DNA from: Rheinheimera baltica DSM 14885
GTDB taxonomy: Bacteria; Pseudomonadota; Gammaproteobacteria; Enterobacterales; Alteromonadaceae
Length of the DNA stretch: 64,000 bases
Assembly: GCF_000425345.1 (NCBI RefSeq)
Contig: NZ_AUDG01000002.1
Span: 62,001 to 126,000 of the forward strand
Reading direction: 5' to 3'
Shown piece by piece: positions 17,659-27,254 of the stretch (its first letter is position 1; each line of letters opens with the position of its first letter). Under the pieces are notes generated by a model. That model searched no databases and was not told the origin of the DNA. It was given only the letters and a program-made list of their open reading frames with translations. A program made the position numbers and the translations under genes.

Positions 17659-17910
17659 TCAGACAAAAATATCTAGGTGACCGTCTTTATCAACATGTTG
17701 ATCGTCTTCAGGGGTAGTGTAAGGTGCTTCAGGATACTCCTGCTGGCGGCGATCGCGTTTGCGCGTTGGGCGGGATAAAATGAGGTATTTTTGTTCATGC
17801 GGCTTTACCGGTGTTAAACGCGCATCTTTAAACACCGGTACTACCTGTTTGGGATCAGGCTCAACCGGCGTTCCGGGTACACGCTGCACAAAGGGCATAA
17901 AAGCGTCCAT
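17659..17910 (-). CDS. Small basic/acidic hypothetical protein
   Basis: An 83-residue protein starting MDAFMPFVQRVPG, behind a good GGAGAGG ribosome site. Proline-rich N-terminal half, a basic stretch SRPTRKRDRRQQ (about 47-58), and an acidic C-terminus with DDQHVDKDGHLDIFV. No signal peptide or membrane segment. It could be a short soluble DNA- or protein-binding factor, but no family is recognised. It lies about 90 bases upstream of yoaA on the same strand. Confidence 0.65.
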   Translation of the reverse strand: MDAFMPFVQRVPGTPVEPDPKQVVPVFKDARLTPVKPHEQKYLILSRPTRKRDRRQQEYPEAPYTTPEDDQHVDKDGHLDIFV

Positions 17911-18027
17911 CAACCTCTCCTCTCGTTACCCCATTTTATCGGTAACAGGTTATCGGCAACAGGAGGGTAAACTTTACCGTCCTGTTAACGTATAGAGCTT
18001 AATTGTAACGCGATAGTCCAGCATGAG

Positions 18028-18054
18028 CGCAGCATTTTCCCCAGTAATGCTGCG
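18028..18054 (-). terminator. Hairpin after the hydroxyproline operon
   Basis: CGCAGCATT (18028-18036), 9-base loop, AATGCTGCG (18046-18054). It lies 19 bases past the stop of the M24 gene that ends the minus-strand hydroxyproline operon. There is no T run on the minus side, so it may act as an mRNA 3' end stabiliser rather than an intrinsic terminator. Confidence 0.4.
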
Positions 18055-18072
18055 TTAAAAAACACCGTTTTG

Positions 18073-19281
18073 CTAACAAAAAGGTTGCTCAATATCATTG
18101 GCAGGCTCAGTAAACCAGCGAGGGCCAGTAGCGGTCATATAAAAATGATCCTCTAAGCGCACACCAAATTCGCCCGGTAGCACCAGCATAGGCTCGTTGC
18201 TAAAACACATGCCGGTAGCCAAGGCGGTAGTATTACCCTCCACCAAATACGGCCATTCATGAATATCTTGGCCGATACCATGGCCAGTGCGATGCGGCAA
18301 ACCTGGCAAGGTGTAATCAGGGCCAAAGCCATGTTGCTGCAAATAGTGCCGGGCGGCACGGTCTACTTGCTGACAGGGCTGACCAGGCTGTGCCGCGGCA
18401 AAGGCTGCCAGCTGAGCCTGTTTCTCATGTTGCCAGACTTCACGTTGGCGCGCTGTTGCGCTGCCAAACACATAGCTGCGGGTAATATCTGATAAATAGC
18501 CGTGTAAACGACAACCGGTGTCAATCAGTACCATGTCGTTTTCGTCCAGCGCTTTGGGTTTAGCCACACCGTGCGGGAATGCTGTATCGGCGCCAAATAG
18601 CACAATACAAAAATAAGACCCAGCAGATGCTCCGACTTTTTTATGCGCCAGATGAATAAACTCAGTCACTTCTTTGGTGCTAATACCCGCATATAACATA
18701 GTCGCCGTCGCTTTATGCACAGCTAATGTCATATCCATGGCTCTTTGCATTAATGCCAGCTCGTTTGCTGACTTATGCATACGGCACTCGGCTGTAACAG
18801 GGCGGGCATTAACAATACGTATTGTCGGTAGATGCTGCTGTATACCGTCAGCAATAAAAAACTGTGCACTTTCATCCATGGCTAACGTGGCTTGTTTGCC
18901 AGCAACAGTGTTAATTTCATTGGCACATAAGGCATAGGGGTCAACATGCTCATGCCAGCTTAAGATGTCACCTTTTATCAGCATTAACGGCGCAATACTG
19001 CCTATTTCAAAATGCGGTAATACATACACCAAACGGCCATTAGCAAATAATAATGCCGCAACCAGCCGCTCGCTGGCGTACCAGTCTACCCCGGTAAAAT
19101 AGCGTAAATTGGTGCCCGCATTTAATAGCATCACATCCAGCTTTTGTTCAGCCATTAAGCGCAGGGCTTTATCAATACGCTGCTGATACTCCGCCAACGG
19201 AATAGGGGTTACGCGTGCCGTCATGTCCGACAACTGATCTAATGCTTGCTGCTGACTTGCTCCACCAACACCCAGGGCCAT
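18073..19281 (-). CDS. M24 family metallopeptidase (prolidase-like), hydroxyproline operon
   Basis: Cytoplasmic dinuclear-metal peptidase of the Xaa-Pro dipeptidase/aminopeptidase P family, 402 residues from ATG 19281 (AGGAGA right before it; the GTG at 19302 lacks this). N-terminal creatinase-like domain about 25-165, pita-bread domain about 170-400. All five metal ligands are present: D254, D265, H334, E363, E377. Last gene of the minus-strand operon with deaminase, epimerase and semialdehyde dehydrogenase, so a role in releasing Pro or Hyp from short peptides is inferred. Ectoine hydrolase-like enzymes share the fold, but the context argues against that. Confidence 0.88.
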   Translation of the reverse strand: MALGVGGASQQQALDQLSDMTARVTPIPLAEYQQRIDKALRLMAEQKLDVMLLNAGTNLRYFTGVDWYASERLVAALLFANGRLVYVLPHFEIGSIAPLMLIKGDILSWHEHVDPYALCANEINTVAGKQATLAMDESAQFFIADGIQQHLPTIRIVNARPVTAECRMHKSANELALMQRAMDMTLAVHKATATMLYAGISTKEVTEFIHLAHKKVGASAGSYFCIVLFGADTAFPHGVAKPKALDENDMVLIDTGCRLHGYLSDITRSYVFGSATARQREVWQHEKQAQLAAFAAAQPGQPCQQVDRAARHYLQQHGFGPDYTLPGLPHRTGHGIGQDIHEWPYLVEGNTTALATGMCFSNEPMLVLPGEFGVRLEDHFYMTATGPRWFTEPANDIEQPFC

Positions 19282-19355
19282 GTTATCTCCTATTTTTGCC
19301 ACCCGCGTGGAGTGGTAATGTCAAATTAACCATTAGAAACACGCTAACTTGCTAT

Positions 19356-20900
19356 TTAACCATAACTAAAGAGCATTGTTAGCGCACTATACTTATCTTG
19401 TAGCAATTGTTCCGGCATATTTTGAAAACACACCGGGCGCACAAAACGCTGTATAGCCTGACTGCCCACCGCAGTATACCGGCTATCGGTTGATGCCGGA
19501 AAGGGGCCACCATGCTGCATCGCGTGACATACTTCAACGCCCGTTGGCATCTGGTTAACAATAAGACGCCCGGCTTTTAACGCCAACTGTTGCCATAACG
19601 CCTGCTCCCGGCACAGCTCTTCGTCTTTTGCATATACGGTAGCAGTAAGCTGGCCAGCCAGTGTGGTTGCCAGCATCTGCATTTGCGTACTGTCGGCACA
19701 ACGCACCAATATGGTGGCGGGGCCAAACACTTCTTCTTGCAGTATGGCCGCGGTTAAAAATGTTTGGGCAGAGACAGCAAAAATTCGGGGTACCACCTGA
19801 CAGCCTTGCTCATTACCTTCGCCTTGAGCTAATAACTCAACGCCTGGCTGCTGCACTAAACGCTGACATTGTTCACGGTAACTTTGGGCAATTTTAGGCG
19901 TTAGCAAACTACCGCTGCCTTGTTTAGCACACAATACCGCTAATGTTTCAGCACACTGTTTGGCGGCATCAGTTTGCGGTAAAAATACCAAGCCAGGCCG
20001 GGTGCAAAACTGTCCCTGCCCCATTAATACTGACGCCAGTAAGCTTTGCGCAAAGTTGTCTGTATGTTGCTGTAAATAATCCGCTAAGGCAAAAAGGGGG
20101 TTTTGCGAGCCTAACTCTCCATAAAACGGGATGGGCTCTGCGCGCTGCCAGATTAAGCGTTGAAAATGCATTCCTAACTGCTGCGAACCAGTAAACGCCA
20201 CCGCCTTTATAGCCGGATGCTGAATTAACTGCTCAGAAAACGCATGCTTGCGAGCATGAACTAACGCAAATACGCCCTTGGGTAAATCACATTGCACAAT
20301 AGCTTTATCAATAGCGCGCGCCACGAGCTCTGCCGTTGCCGGATGCGCATTATGGGCTTTTACAATGACCGGACAACCGGCAGCGAGGGCTGATGCGGTA
20401 TCACCACCGGCCACAGAAAACGCCAGTGGAAAATTACTGGCACCAAATACCACCACTGGCCCCAGTGCAACCGACTGCAAATGCAGTGCGGGTTTAGCTT
20501 GCGGCACACGCTCTGGCTCGGCCGCTTCAATAATATCTGCGCTTGGCTGCATTAAGTTTTTTGCAAATAAGCGCAACTGATTACAGGTGCGTGCCCGCTC
20601 ACCTTCTACTCTGGCCTGTGGTAAGGCTGTTTCTGCCATAACGGTATGCACTAAACTTTCACCCAGCGCTTCAATTTCTTTCGCGATAGCCTGTAAAAAC
20701 GCCGCGCGCTCAGCGCGTGATGTTAGGCGGTACTGTAAAAACGCACTGCTAGCCAGCTCAGTAACATCCTGCAGCTCCGCTGAATCGGCTTCAGCAAAGC
20801 ACCAAAGTAACGCCTGATCGGTTGCTGGATTAAAGCTCGTATGCTTAGCCACTGGCACGCCTTGCCAGCGGCCACCAATAAAATGTTGTCCTGTTATCAT
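19356..20900 (-). CDS. 2,5-dioxovalerate (2-oxoglutarate semialdehyde) dehydrogenase
   Basis: Aldehyde dehydrogenase of 514 residues. Catalytic residues: C299 in GQGQFCTRPG, E262 in FYGELGSQNP, N156 in FGASNFPLAF. The FGELGSxNP and GQFCTRPGLV patterns are typical of the NAD(P)-dependent 2-oxoglutarate semialdehyde dehydrogenases of hydroxyproline and sugar-acid catabolism. It would oxidise the deaminase product to 2-oxoglutarate. The start overlaps the stop of the epimerase gene (TAATG), so the two are coupled. The M24 gene follows 74 bases later. Confidence 0.92.
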   Translation of the reverse strand: MITGQHFIGGRWQGVPVAKHTSFNPATDQALLWCFAEADSAELQDVTELASSAFLQYRLTSRAERAAFLQAIAKEIEALGESLVHTVMAETALPQARVEGERARTCNQLRLFAKNLMQPSADIIEAAEPERVPQAKPALHLQSVALGPVVVFGASNFPLAFSVAGGDTASALAAGCPVIVKAHNAHPATAELVARAIDKAIVQCDLPKGVFALVHARKHAFSEQLIQHPAIKAVAFTGSQQLGMHFQRLIWQRAEPIPFYGELGSQNPLFALADYLQQHTDNFAQSLLASVLMGQGQFCTRPGLVFLPQTDAAKQCAETLAVLCAKQGSGSLLTPKIAQSYREQCQRLVQQPGVELLAQGEGNEQGCQVVPRIFAVSAQTFLTAAILQEEVFGPATILVRCADSTQMQMLATTLAGQLTATVYAKDEELCREQALWQQLALKAGRLIVNQMPTGVEVCHAMQHGGPFPASTDSRYTAVGSQAIQRFVRPVCFQNMPEQLLQDKYSALTMLFSYG

Positions 20901-21904
20901 TATTTCACCTCAAAACCTGTGGCATAGGGGTCGCTGTTATCTACCCTGATTTGGTTAAAACCATAGACATGGGCCCAGCCCTGAATAGATGGAATGATGG
21001 CAGGCTGACCGGCAATTTCAGTAACCGCTTCAAGCTTGCCGTGAAACTGACTACCAATAATGCTTTCGTGAACAAAGCTGTCGCCCAGTTTTAATTCACC
21101 ACGGCTAAACAACTGTGCCATGCGGGCGCTGGTACCGGTGCCGCACGGCGAACGGTCAATAGCACCGTCACCATAAAACACCGCATTTGCCGCGTCAGAG
21201 CCAGCCGTTTTTGGCTTGCCCGTCCACTGCACATGGCTAATGCCATTGATGCTGGCATCCAGCGGATGTTGACACTGATAAGCCTGATTTGCCGCCTTTC
21301 GCAGCAAGGGGCTAAAGCGTAATATTTCGCCCGCGCCCCAGTGTTCTAAACCGAGAAAATTGGCCTGCGGCTCAACAATGGCATAAAAATTACCGCCGTA
21401 AGCCACATCAAAGTTAATGTTGCCAAGGCCAGGAACCTGCACTTGCGCGTGTTTTATCGCTAAATACGACGCCACATTACGAATGGTGACGGCGGTGACT
21501 TTGTCGCCTTGTTGTTGGTAGCTTACCTGAACTTGTCCGGCAGGCACATCCAGTAACAACTGGCCCGGGATCCGCGGTTTTAAAAACCCCTGCTCTAATG
21601 CCGCGGTTACAGTGCCAATAGTACCGTGACCACACATCGGCAAACAGCCACTGGTTTCAATAAACAGTACCGCAGCATCTGCGCCTTCGGTACACGGCGG
21701 ATATAAAAAAGCGCCTGACATCATGGCGTGGCCACGGGGTTCAAACATTAACGCCTGGCGTATCCAGTCATAACGGGCAATAAAATCCTGCCTTTTTTCG
21801 CTCATGGTGTTGCCACGCAAAAGTGGATGTCCGCTGGTGACCAGCCGCACCGGGTTGCCACAGGTATGGGCATCGACACAAAAAAAGGTTCCGCTTAACA
21901 TCAT
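20900..21904 (-). CDS. 4-hydroxyproline 2-epimerase
   Basis: Proline racemase superfamily, 334 residues. It converts trans-4-hydroxy-L-proline to cis-4-hydroxy-D-proline without cofactor. Both catalytic cysteines are present: C91 in MCGHGTIG and C254 in DRSPCGTGTSA. The Cys/Cys pair excludes trans-3-hydroxyproline dehydratase, which has Thr at the second position. The N-terminus FFCVDAHTCGNPVRLV is family-typical. The ATG overlaps the deaminase stop by four bases. Proline racemase is a formal alternative, but the operon makes hydroxyproline the likely substrate. Confidence 0.93.
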   Translation of the reverse strand: MMLSGTFFCVDAHTCGNPVRLVTSGHPLLRGNTMSEKRQDFIARYDWIRQALMFEPRGHAMMSGAFLYPPCTEGADAAVLFIETSGCLPMCGHGTIGTVTAALEQGFLKPRIPGQLLLDVPAGQVQVSYQQQGDKVTAVTIRNVASYLAIKHAQVQVPGLGNINFDVAYGGNFYAIVEPQANFLGLEHWGAGEILRFSPLLRKAANQAYQCQHPLDASINGISHVQWTGKPKTAGSDAANAVFYGDGAIDRSPCGTGTSARMAQLFSRGELKLGDSFVHESIIGSQFHGKLEAVTEIAGQPAIIPSIQGWAHVYGFNQIRVDNSDPYATGFEVK

Positions 21905-22845
21905 GCGTGTTGCTCCGGCACCTTTACAGTGATATCTATGCCATATTTGGCAAGATCAGGCCGCTGTGCCAGTGCCTGTTGTACGGTGCGTTCAACGTAT
22001 TGCCGCTCAGTGCCTTCTAGTGCCAGCCTGGGCAAACGCACGTTTTCACTGCCCCGTTCCAGTAGTTGTTCAGCCAGTTTAATGCACTGTACTAAGGTGG
22101 GAATGGTATCCAGGCGCAGTAACGGCATAAACCAGCGATAGATTTCACGTGCCTCGCTAATACGGCCTTGCAGCGCCAGCTGGAATAAGGTGACAGACTC
22201 ACGCGGAAATACATTGGTTAAGCCTGAGATCCAGCCAGTAGCCCCCAGCAATACTGATTCCAGCGCAATGTCGTCAACGCCGCAAAAAATCTGAAACCGG
22301 TTGCCAAACCGGCTTTGTAATTCAGTAATACGCCGGGTATCTGTCGTCGACTCTTTTATGGCGACGATATTTGGCTCTTCGGCCAATATTGCTGTCATTT
22401 CAAGCGTAATGTCCACGCCATAACTTACCGGATTGTTGTAAATCATAATCGGCAAGCGTGTTGCGCGCGCAACCGTTTGATAATGCACTAAAACTTCACG
22501 TTCTGTACCGCGGTACACCACTGCAGGTAACAGCATTACACCGTCGGCGCCAATTAGCTCAGCGGCTTTAATAAAGTCGATGGCGGCAGCCGCGCTGTTT
22601 TCTGTGCAACCGGTGATCACCGGTATACGCCCGGCCACGGTTTTAACGGTCTGTTGCAAAAACTCACGTTTTTCGGTCGCGGTTAAAGACGCATTTTCAC
22701 CCACGGTACCCAGCGCAATAATGCCATCAATGCCATCGTCGATAAGCTGATTCAGCATTCGGGCATTGGCTTCAAAGTTAATACTGCCATCATTATGGAA
22801 TTGCGTTGAGATTGCCGGATAAACACCTTGCCAGTTTACTTGCAT
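21901..22845 (-). CDS. DapA-family pyrroline-4-hydroxy-2-carboxylate deaminase
   Basis: TIM-barrel enzyme of the DapA (N-acetylneuraminate lyase) superfamily, 314 residues. K164 in VAIKEST is the Schiff-base lysine and Y136 in IMIYNNP the usual tyrosine; the GTVGEN motif (45-51 region) replaces the GTTGE of lysine-pathway DapA. In hydroxyproline catabolism this branch removes ammonia from 1-pyrroline-4-hydroxy-2-carboxylate to give 2-oxoglutarate semialdehyde. First gene of the minus-strand operon, divergent from the D-amino acid dehydrogenase gene, with a palindromic operator between them. Assignment rests mainly on context. Confidence 0.88.
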   Translation of the reverse strand: MQVNWQGVYPAISTQFHNDGSINFEANARMLNQLIDDGIDGIIALGTVGENASLTATEKREFLQQTVKTVAGRIPVITGCTENSAAAAIDFIKAAELIGADGVMLLPAVVYRGTEREVLVHYQTVARATRLPIMIYNNPVSYGVDITLEMTAILAEEPNIVAIKESTTDTRRITELQSRFGNRFQIFCGVDDIALESVLLGATGWISGLTNVFPRESVTLFQLALQGRISEAREIYRWFMPLLRLDTIPTLVQCIKLAEQLLERGSENVRLPRLALEGTERQYVERTVQQALAQRPDLAKYGIDITVKVPEQHA

Positions 22846-22882
22846 TTTTTTTAACCTCTATCATTGATGTTGGATAAAGAAT

Positions 22883-22894
22883 ATTGTATACAAT
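22883..22894. promoter_or_regulatory. Palindromic operator between the divergent hydroxyproline genes
   Basis: Perfect 12-base palindrome ATTGTATACAAT, in the 80-base gap between the divergent deaminase and dehydrogenase genes, so one site could control both operons. The same sequence recurs at 31171 and, with changes, at 24207, 31275 and 35017. GntR/FCD regulators commonly bind GTATAC-centred palindromes. The regulator at 34239-34901 is the obvious candidate (inference). Confidence 0.75.
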
Positions 22895-22925
22895 CTACAT
22901 TATCAAGTGATTTTGGAGTTTTCCT

Positions 22926-24155
22926 GTGCAGCAAGTGTGTATTATCGGTGGAGGTGTTATTGGTTTAACCAATGCGCTGTTTTTGCAGCAAGCCGGTTTT
23001 GATGTGCTTTTGCTCGACGCCAAAGGCATTGCGCAAGGCTGCTCAGCAGGCAATGCCGGCCACTTTGCCACTGAGCAGGTTTTTCCGCTAGCGCACCCTG
23101 CGCTACTGCTTAAATTGCCAGCAATGTTACTCGACCCGCTTGGGCCACTGCGTATTCGTGCCAACTATCTACTGCAAGCTCTACCCTGGTTTGCCCGCTT
23201 TGTTGCCAATATGCCCAAAGCCAGGCGTGACGCCCATCAACGCGCGCTAAGCGGTTTAAACCATGCCAGCCTGGCCAGTTGGCAAAAGCTATTGAAGCGC
23301 TGCCAGCTGAGCCAGCAAATCCAGCACCAAGGCGCTCTGCTGGTTAGCGAGAGCAAAAACTTAACCCCATTAAAGCAACAATATAATGCCTACCGTGCCG
23401 CCGGTATTGATGTGCGCTGGTGCAACAGCGCCCAACTGCATCAGCTTGAACCCTTGTTGTCGCCATCACTCAGTGGCGCCATAGATTTTACCGAAGTGGC
23501 GCATAGCACCGACCCGCTGGCTCTGTGCCAACAGCTGTATCAGCAGTTTTGCCACGCTGGTGGTCGCTATCATCAAACTCAGGTTCATCAAGTCATACCC
23601 GGTAGACAGCAACAACGGCTTATTTGCTCAGATAAGGATATATACAGCGAGCAAATTATTATTGCCGCCGGGGCGCATTCAGCGACGCTAACACGCCAAT
23701 TGGGTTGGCAGGTGCCGCTTGAAGCGGAGTGTGGTTACCATTTGATGCTACAGCAGGTTGCACTTAGCCGTCCGGTTAGCTCACTAGAGCGAAAATGTAT
23801 TATGACCCCGATGCAACACGGCCTGCGATTGGCAGGTACGGCTGAATTTGCGGGCTTAAAGGCTAAGCCAGATTACCGCCGCGCCCGGGCATTGCAGCAA
23901 CACGCCAATAAATTACTGCGCCGGCTTACTGCTCCGGTTAACACCGACAGTGTATGGGCTGGAAATAGACCCTCGTTACCTGACTCCCTGCCCGTCTTGG
24001 GCCAATGTCCGAAGCACCAGGGGATTTTTTATAACTTTGGTCATCAACATCTAGGGCTTACGCAGGCCGCTTTTAGCGCTGAGCTACTAACCAGTTGCGT
24101 TTTAAAACAAACACCCGCGCTTAATTTGACGCCGTTTCGAATTAATCGCTTCTAA
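22926..24155 (+). CDS. FAD-dependent D-amino acid (D-hydroxyproline) dehydrogenase
   Basis: DAO-fold flavoprotein of 409 residues, starting with GTG 22926 behind GGAG. The dinucleotide-binding motif IIGGGVIGL is at the N-terminus, followed by DAKGIAQGCSAGNAGHF, as in DadA-like dehydrogenases. The C-terminal region LPVLGQCP...YNFGHQHLGLTQA matches the FAD-binding end of the family. Predicted to oxidise cis-4-hydroxy-D-proline to 1-pyrroline-4-hydroxy-2-carboxylate, passing electrons to the respiratory chain. Alanine-type DadA is the sequence alternative; divergence from the epimerase operon favours hydroxyproline. Confidence 0.88.
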   Translation: MQQVCIIGGGVIGLTNALFLQQAGFDVLLLDAKGIAQGCSAGNAGHFATEQVFPLAHPALLLKLPAMLLDPLGPLRIRANYLLQALPWFARFVANMPKARRDAHQRALSGLNHASLASWQKLLKRCQLSQQIQHQGALLVSESKNLTPLKQQYNAYRAAGIDVRWCNSAQLHQLEPLLSPSLSGAIDFTEVAHSTDPLALCQQLYQQFCHAGGRYHQTQVHQVIPGRQQQRLICSDKDIYSEQIIIAAGAHSATLTRQLGWQVPLEAECGYHLMLQQVALSRPVSSLERKCIMTPMQHGLRLAGTAEFAGLKAKPDYRRARALQQHANKLLRRLTAPVNTDSVWAGNRPSLPDSLPVLGQCPKHQGIFYNFGHQHLGLTQAAFSAELLTSCVLKQTPALNLTPFRINRF

Positions 24156-24206
24156 TTTTTTTCCGCCCTGTTACGGCGGAATTTTTGCAGCTGTAGGCAA
24201 AAACGT

Positions 24207-24218
24207 AAAATATACAAT
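24207..24218. promoter_or_regulatory. Variant operator upstream of the TonB receptor gene
   Basis: AAAATATACAAT keeps the right half (TATACAAT) of the ATTGTATACAAT palindrome and loses the left. It lies 41 bases before the chosen start of the TonB receptor gene, between it and the dehydrogenase gene. Weaker than the perfect copies, but the position in the promoter gap supports it. Confidence 0.5.
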
Positions 24219-24247
24219 ATATCTTATAACAATCCAGAGAGATGATT

Positions 24248-27223
24248 ATGAACATCAGCACTACTTCAAACCGCTTAAAACTGTCGCTATTAGCCAGTTC
24301 GTTGGCGCTGGCACTAAGCTCAGCCCCCGTGCAAGCCCAAGACAATACCACCGGTTTATTACGCGGCGTTGTTACCTCCGACGCCGGACAAAATATGGCG
24401 AACGTAACCATTAGCGTGCGCCATTTAAGCCAGGGTTTTAGCCGTACTGTTAGCACAAACGACCGCGGTGAATACCTATTGCGCGCTTTGCCGGTGGGTG
24501 AATACCAAGTTACAGTTAGCCGTAACGGCAGCACGGTAATAGATGACTACAAACTCAGCATTTCTTTGGGTCAAAGCGCGGTATTTGCTCCCGTACTGAG
24601 TAGCGGAGAAAAAATTGAACGCATTGCTGTGATGGGCAGCATGATACGCCAAGTTGACACCAGCGACTCGACAGCGGGTTTAACCTTTGACGCCGACATT
24701 TTGGATGCGATGCCGGTAAACACCGGTTTTGAAAACGTAGCATTGCTTACCCCTGGTGTGGCACGTAGTTCAGCGTTTGGTGCGTCCAGTTTTGGTGGTG
24801 CCTCGTCCGCCGAAAACGGCTATTTTTTAAATGGCATGAATATTAGCGCCCTGCGCACCGGTATTGGCTCAATTGATCTACCCTGGGAAGCTATTGCGCA
24901 AACGCAAGTAAAAACCGGCGGTATCTCCGCTGAATATGACCGTTTTATTGGTGGCGTGGTTAATGCCGTTGCCAAAACCGGTGGTAACGAGCTGAAATTT
25001 GGCGCTGAGTTACGACACGACCCGGCCACATTGCACTCGGCGCATGACACGGTGTACCTGCCAAGTGGCGGTATTGCCATTAACAATAAAGATTTTGAAG
25101 CCAGCTTTAGCGAAGTAAATGTCTGGGCCAGTGGCGCACTAGTGCAAGACAAACTGTTTTTCTATGCCCTGTTTAACCCCAGACGTTTTGAATCACAATA
25201 TGCTAACTCGGCCGCCACCGTATTTACTGAGTATGAAAAAGAAGATAAACGCTGGTTTGTTAATTTAGATTGGTTTATTACCGATGACCACGTGGTCACT
25301 TTCACCGCACTGGATAACAGTGCCGATTATCGCTATGACAACTATCAATGGGACCAGGAGCAAAGCAAGGGCTCACCCAGCGGAGTTACCACCAGCGAAT
25401 CGGGCGGCAAAATGTACTCGGCCCGCTATCAGGGTTTTATTAGTGACGACTTTTCCGTATCAGCCACTATTGGCCGTTTAGAAGATAACGCCAATACGTT
25501 GCCAACTAACCGCCTGCCAGGTATTTGGGACTACGTTAACCTTAACGGCCAGCGCTACGGTGACTGGACCACCAGTAATTTAATCACCCAGTCGTATCAG
25601 CGCGACCAGTTACGGCTTGATTTTACCTACCTGCTGGATAACCACACGCTGCAATTTGGTATCGATACGGAAAAGCTGACCGTTAACTATCTGGAGTATC
25701 AAAATGGCGCCGACGATGCCCGGGGCTGGTGGGAGTATCGTACTTACACTGCAATACCCCGTATTGATTTAGAGGCTGGCACTTATGTGCGTCAACGTCA
25801 ACGCGATACCGGCGGCGAAACCGACGTCACCTCAAAAGCACTGTATCTGCAAGACAGCTGGCAGATAAACGACAACTTGGTGCTTAATGCGGGCTTGCGC
25901 TACAGCAACTTCACTAATACCGCCACAACAGGTGAAGACTATGCCAAGCTGGAAAACCAATTAGCCCCACGGCTACAACTTATTTGGGACCCAACAGGCA
26001 CAGGTGACAGCAAGTGGTATACCACCTGGGGCCGCTACTTCCAGCCCATCTCTGCCAATATGAACATTAAACAAGCCAGCGGTCAGCGCGATGTACATTT
26101 TTACTATCAGCCCGGTGCATTAAATGCAGACGGTACTTTGGTACTCAACGCCGATGGCTCGCCCAGCCGCGGTGATTTAGTCGCTACCAACGTAATTCAA
26201 AGTGGCGAAGTTGATGTGCAGCGCATTGCCGCGCAAGATTTAGGGCCAATGTATTCAGACGAATTTACCCTGGGTTATGAGCAACAGCTAACCGACAGGG
26301 TAAAAGGTGGAGTGCGCTTTGTTTATCGTGATTTAAAGCAATCTATTGAAGATAGCGATTTAGGCCCGGTTGTGGCGCAGTGGTTGGAGCAAAATGGTGT
26401 CGAGAATAACGCTAATGAATACTATTTCTATACCCTGCTTAACCCAGGCCGTAATGTTAGCTTTTTGTATGATTTTGATTTAGACGGTGAAAAAGAGCAT
26501 GTGTCGTTAAGTGCCGCAGATTTGCAGTTACCAAAACCTGAACGGCAATATCTGGCGTGGGAATTTACCCTTGAAGGTCAACCGACCGATGATCTGCAAC
26601 TGTGGTTTTCATACGTCTGGTCACACAGCTGGGGCATGACCGAAGGTTTGGTGCGCACGGATAATGGCCAGGCCGATCCGGGCTGGACTACCTCGTATGA
26701 TTATGCTGACTTAATGGACCATGGCGCAGGTGACCTGCCAAACGATCATCGTCATGCGTTTAAACTCAGTGGGGTTTATGATCTTACCGAGCAGTGGAGA
26801 TTGGGCTTTGTAGCCCGGGCAACATCTGGCTCGCCGCTGAATAAATTCAGCTTGCACCCAACCGGCGTAGACAGCTGTGCCGAGCCAAGCCTGTGGGCCG
26901 ATTGGTGCGCCAGCCAATGGTATGACGAAAGTTCGTTTTATGACTGGGACGGAACGCCAGCACCGCGGGGCTCTGCAGGGCGCTTAGATTGGTTGTACGA
27001 GTTTGATTTAAGCTTAAGCTACCACACCACTGTTGCTGACGGTGACTTGTCAGTAAAAGCCACCGTGTACAACCTGTTTAATTTCGACACGCCTATTAAT
27101 GTCAACGAAGTGGCGCAAATTACCCAAACAGACGGTACTTTTGCACCAAACCCAGACTGGAATACCGCCAGCGCACTGCAAAGTAACCGCACGGTATCAT
27201 TGGTGGTGCGCTATCAGTTTTAA
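24248..27223 (+). CDS. TonB-dependent receptor with carboxypeptidase-regulatory-like domain
   Basis: Outer-membrane transporter of 991 residues. Signal peptide ends near SAPVQAQ. An N-terminal carboxypeptidase D regulatory-like beta domain (about 35-115: GLLRGVVTSDAGQNMANVTISV) precedes the plug (about 130-235, VALLTPGVARSSAFG) and a long barrel ending in aromatic VVRYQF. This is the Oar/SusC-like layout often used for peptide or glycan uptake. ATG 24248 is preferred over ATG 24242 because it is spaced properly from AGAGA. The location suggests import of collagen-derived peptides (inference). A terminator hairpin follows. Confidence 0.88.
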   Translation: MNISTTSNRLKLSLLASSLALALSSAPVQAQDNTTGLLRGVVTSDAGQNMANVTISVRHLSQGFSRTVSTNDRGEYLLRALPVGEYQVTVSRNGSTVIDDYKLSISLGQSAVFAPVLSSGEKIERIAVMGSMIRQVDTSDSTAGLTFDADILDAMPVNTGFENVALLTPGVARSSAFGASSFGGASSAENGYFLNGMNISALRTGIGSIDLPWEAIAQTQVKTGGISAEYDRFIGGVVNAVAKTGGNELKFGAELRHDPATLHSAHDTVYLPSGGIAINNKDFEASFSEVNVWASGALVQDKLFFYALFNPRRFESQYANSAATVFTEYEKEDKRWFVNLDWFITDDHVVTFTALDNSADYRYDNYQWDQEQSKGSPSGVTTSESGGKMYSARYQGFISDDFSVSATIGRLEDNANTLPTNRLPGIWDYVNLNGQRYGDWTTSNLITQSYQRDQLRLDFTYLLDNHTLQFGIDTEKLTVNYLEYQNGADDARGWWEYRTYTAIPRIDLEAGTYVRQRQRDTGGETDVTSKALYLQDSWQINDNLVLNAGLRYSNFTNTATTGEDYAKLENQLAPRLQLIWDPTGTGDSKWYTTWGRYFQPISANMNIKQASGQRDVHFYYQPGALNADGTLVLNADGSPSRGDLVATNVIQSGEVDVQRIAAQDLGPMYSDEFTLGYEQQLTDRVKGGVRFVYRDLKQSIEDSDLGPVVAQWLEQNGVENNANEYYFYTLLNPGRNVSFLYDFDLDGEKEHVSLSAADLQLPKPERQYLAWEFTLEGQPTDDLQLWFSYVWSHSWGMTEGLVRTDNGQADPGWTTSYDYADLMDHGAGDLPNDHRHAFKLSGVYDLTEQWRLGFVARATSGSPLNKFSLHPTGVDSCAEPSLWADWCASQWYDESSFYDWDGTPAPRGSAGRLDWLYEFDLSLSYHTTVADGDLSVKATVYNLFNFDTPINVNEVAQITQTDGTFAPNPDWNTASALQSNRTVSLVVRYQF

Positions 27224-27254
27224 TTTACTGCTATAGCACCGTTCATACCCTAAT

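Noticed and set aside
20900..21904. Epimerase gene as proline racemase or 3-hydroxyproline dehydratase
   Set aside because: Second active-site residue is Cys, which excludes the dehydratase; operon partners fit hydroxyproline, not proline racemisation.
21901..22845. The DapA-like gene as lysine-pathway dihydrodipicolinate synthase
   Set aside because: The GTVGEN motif and the position in front of the hydroxyproline epimerase point to the deaminase role; a housekeeping dapA would lie elsewhere.
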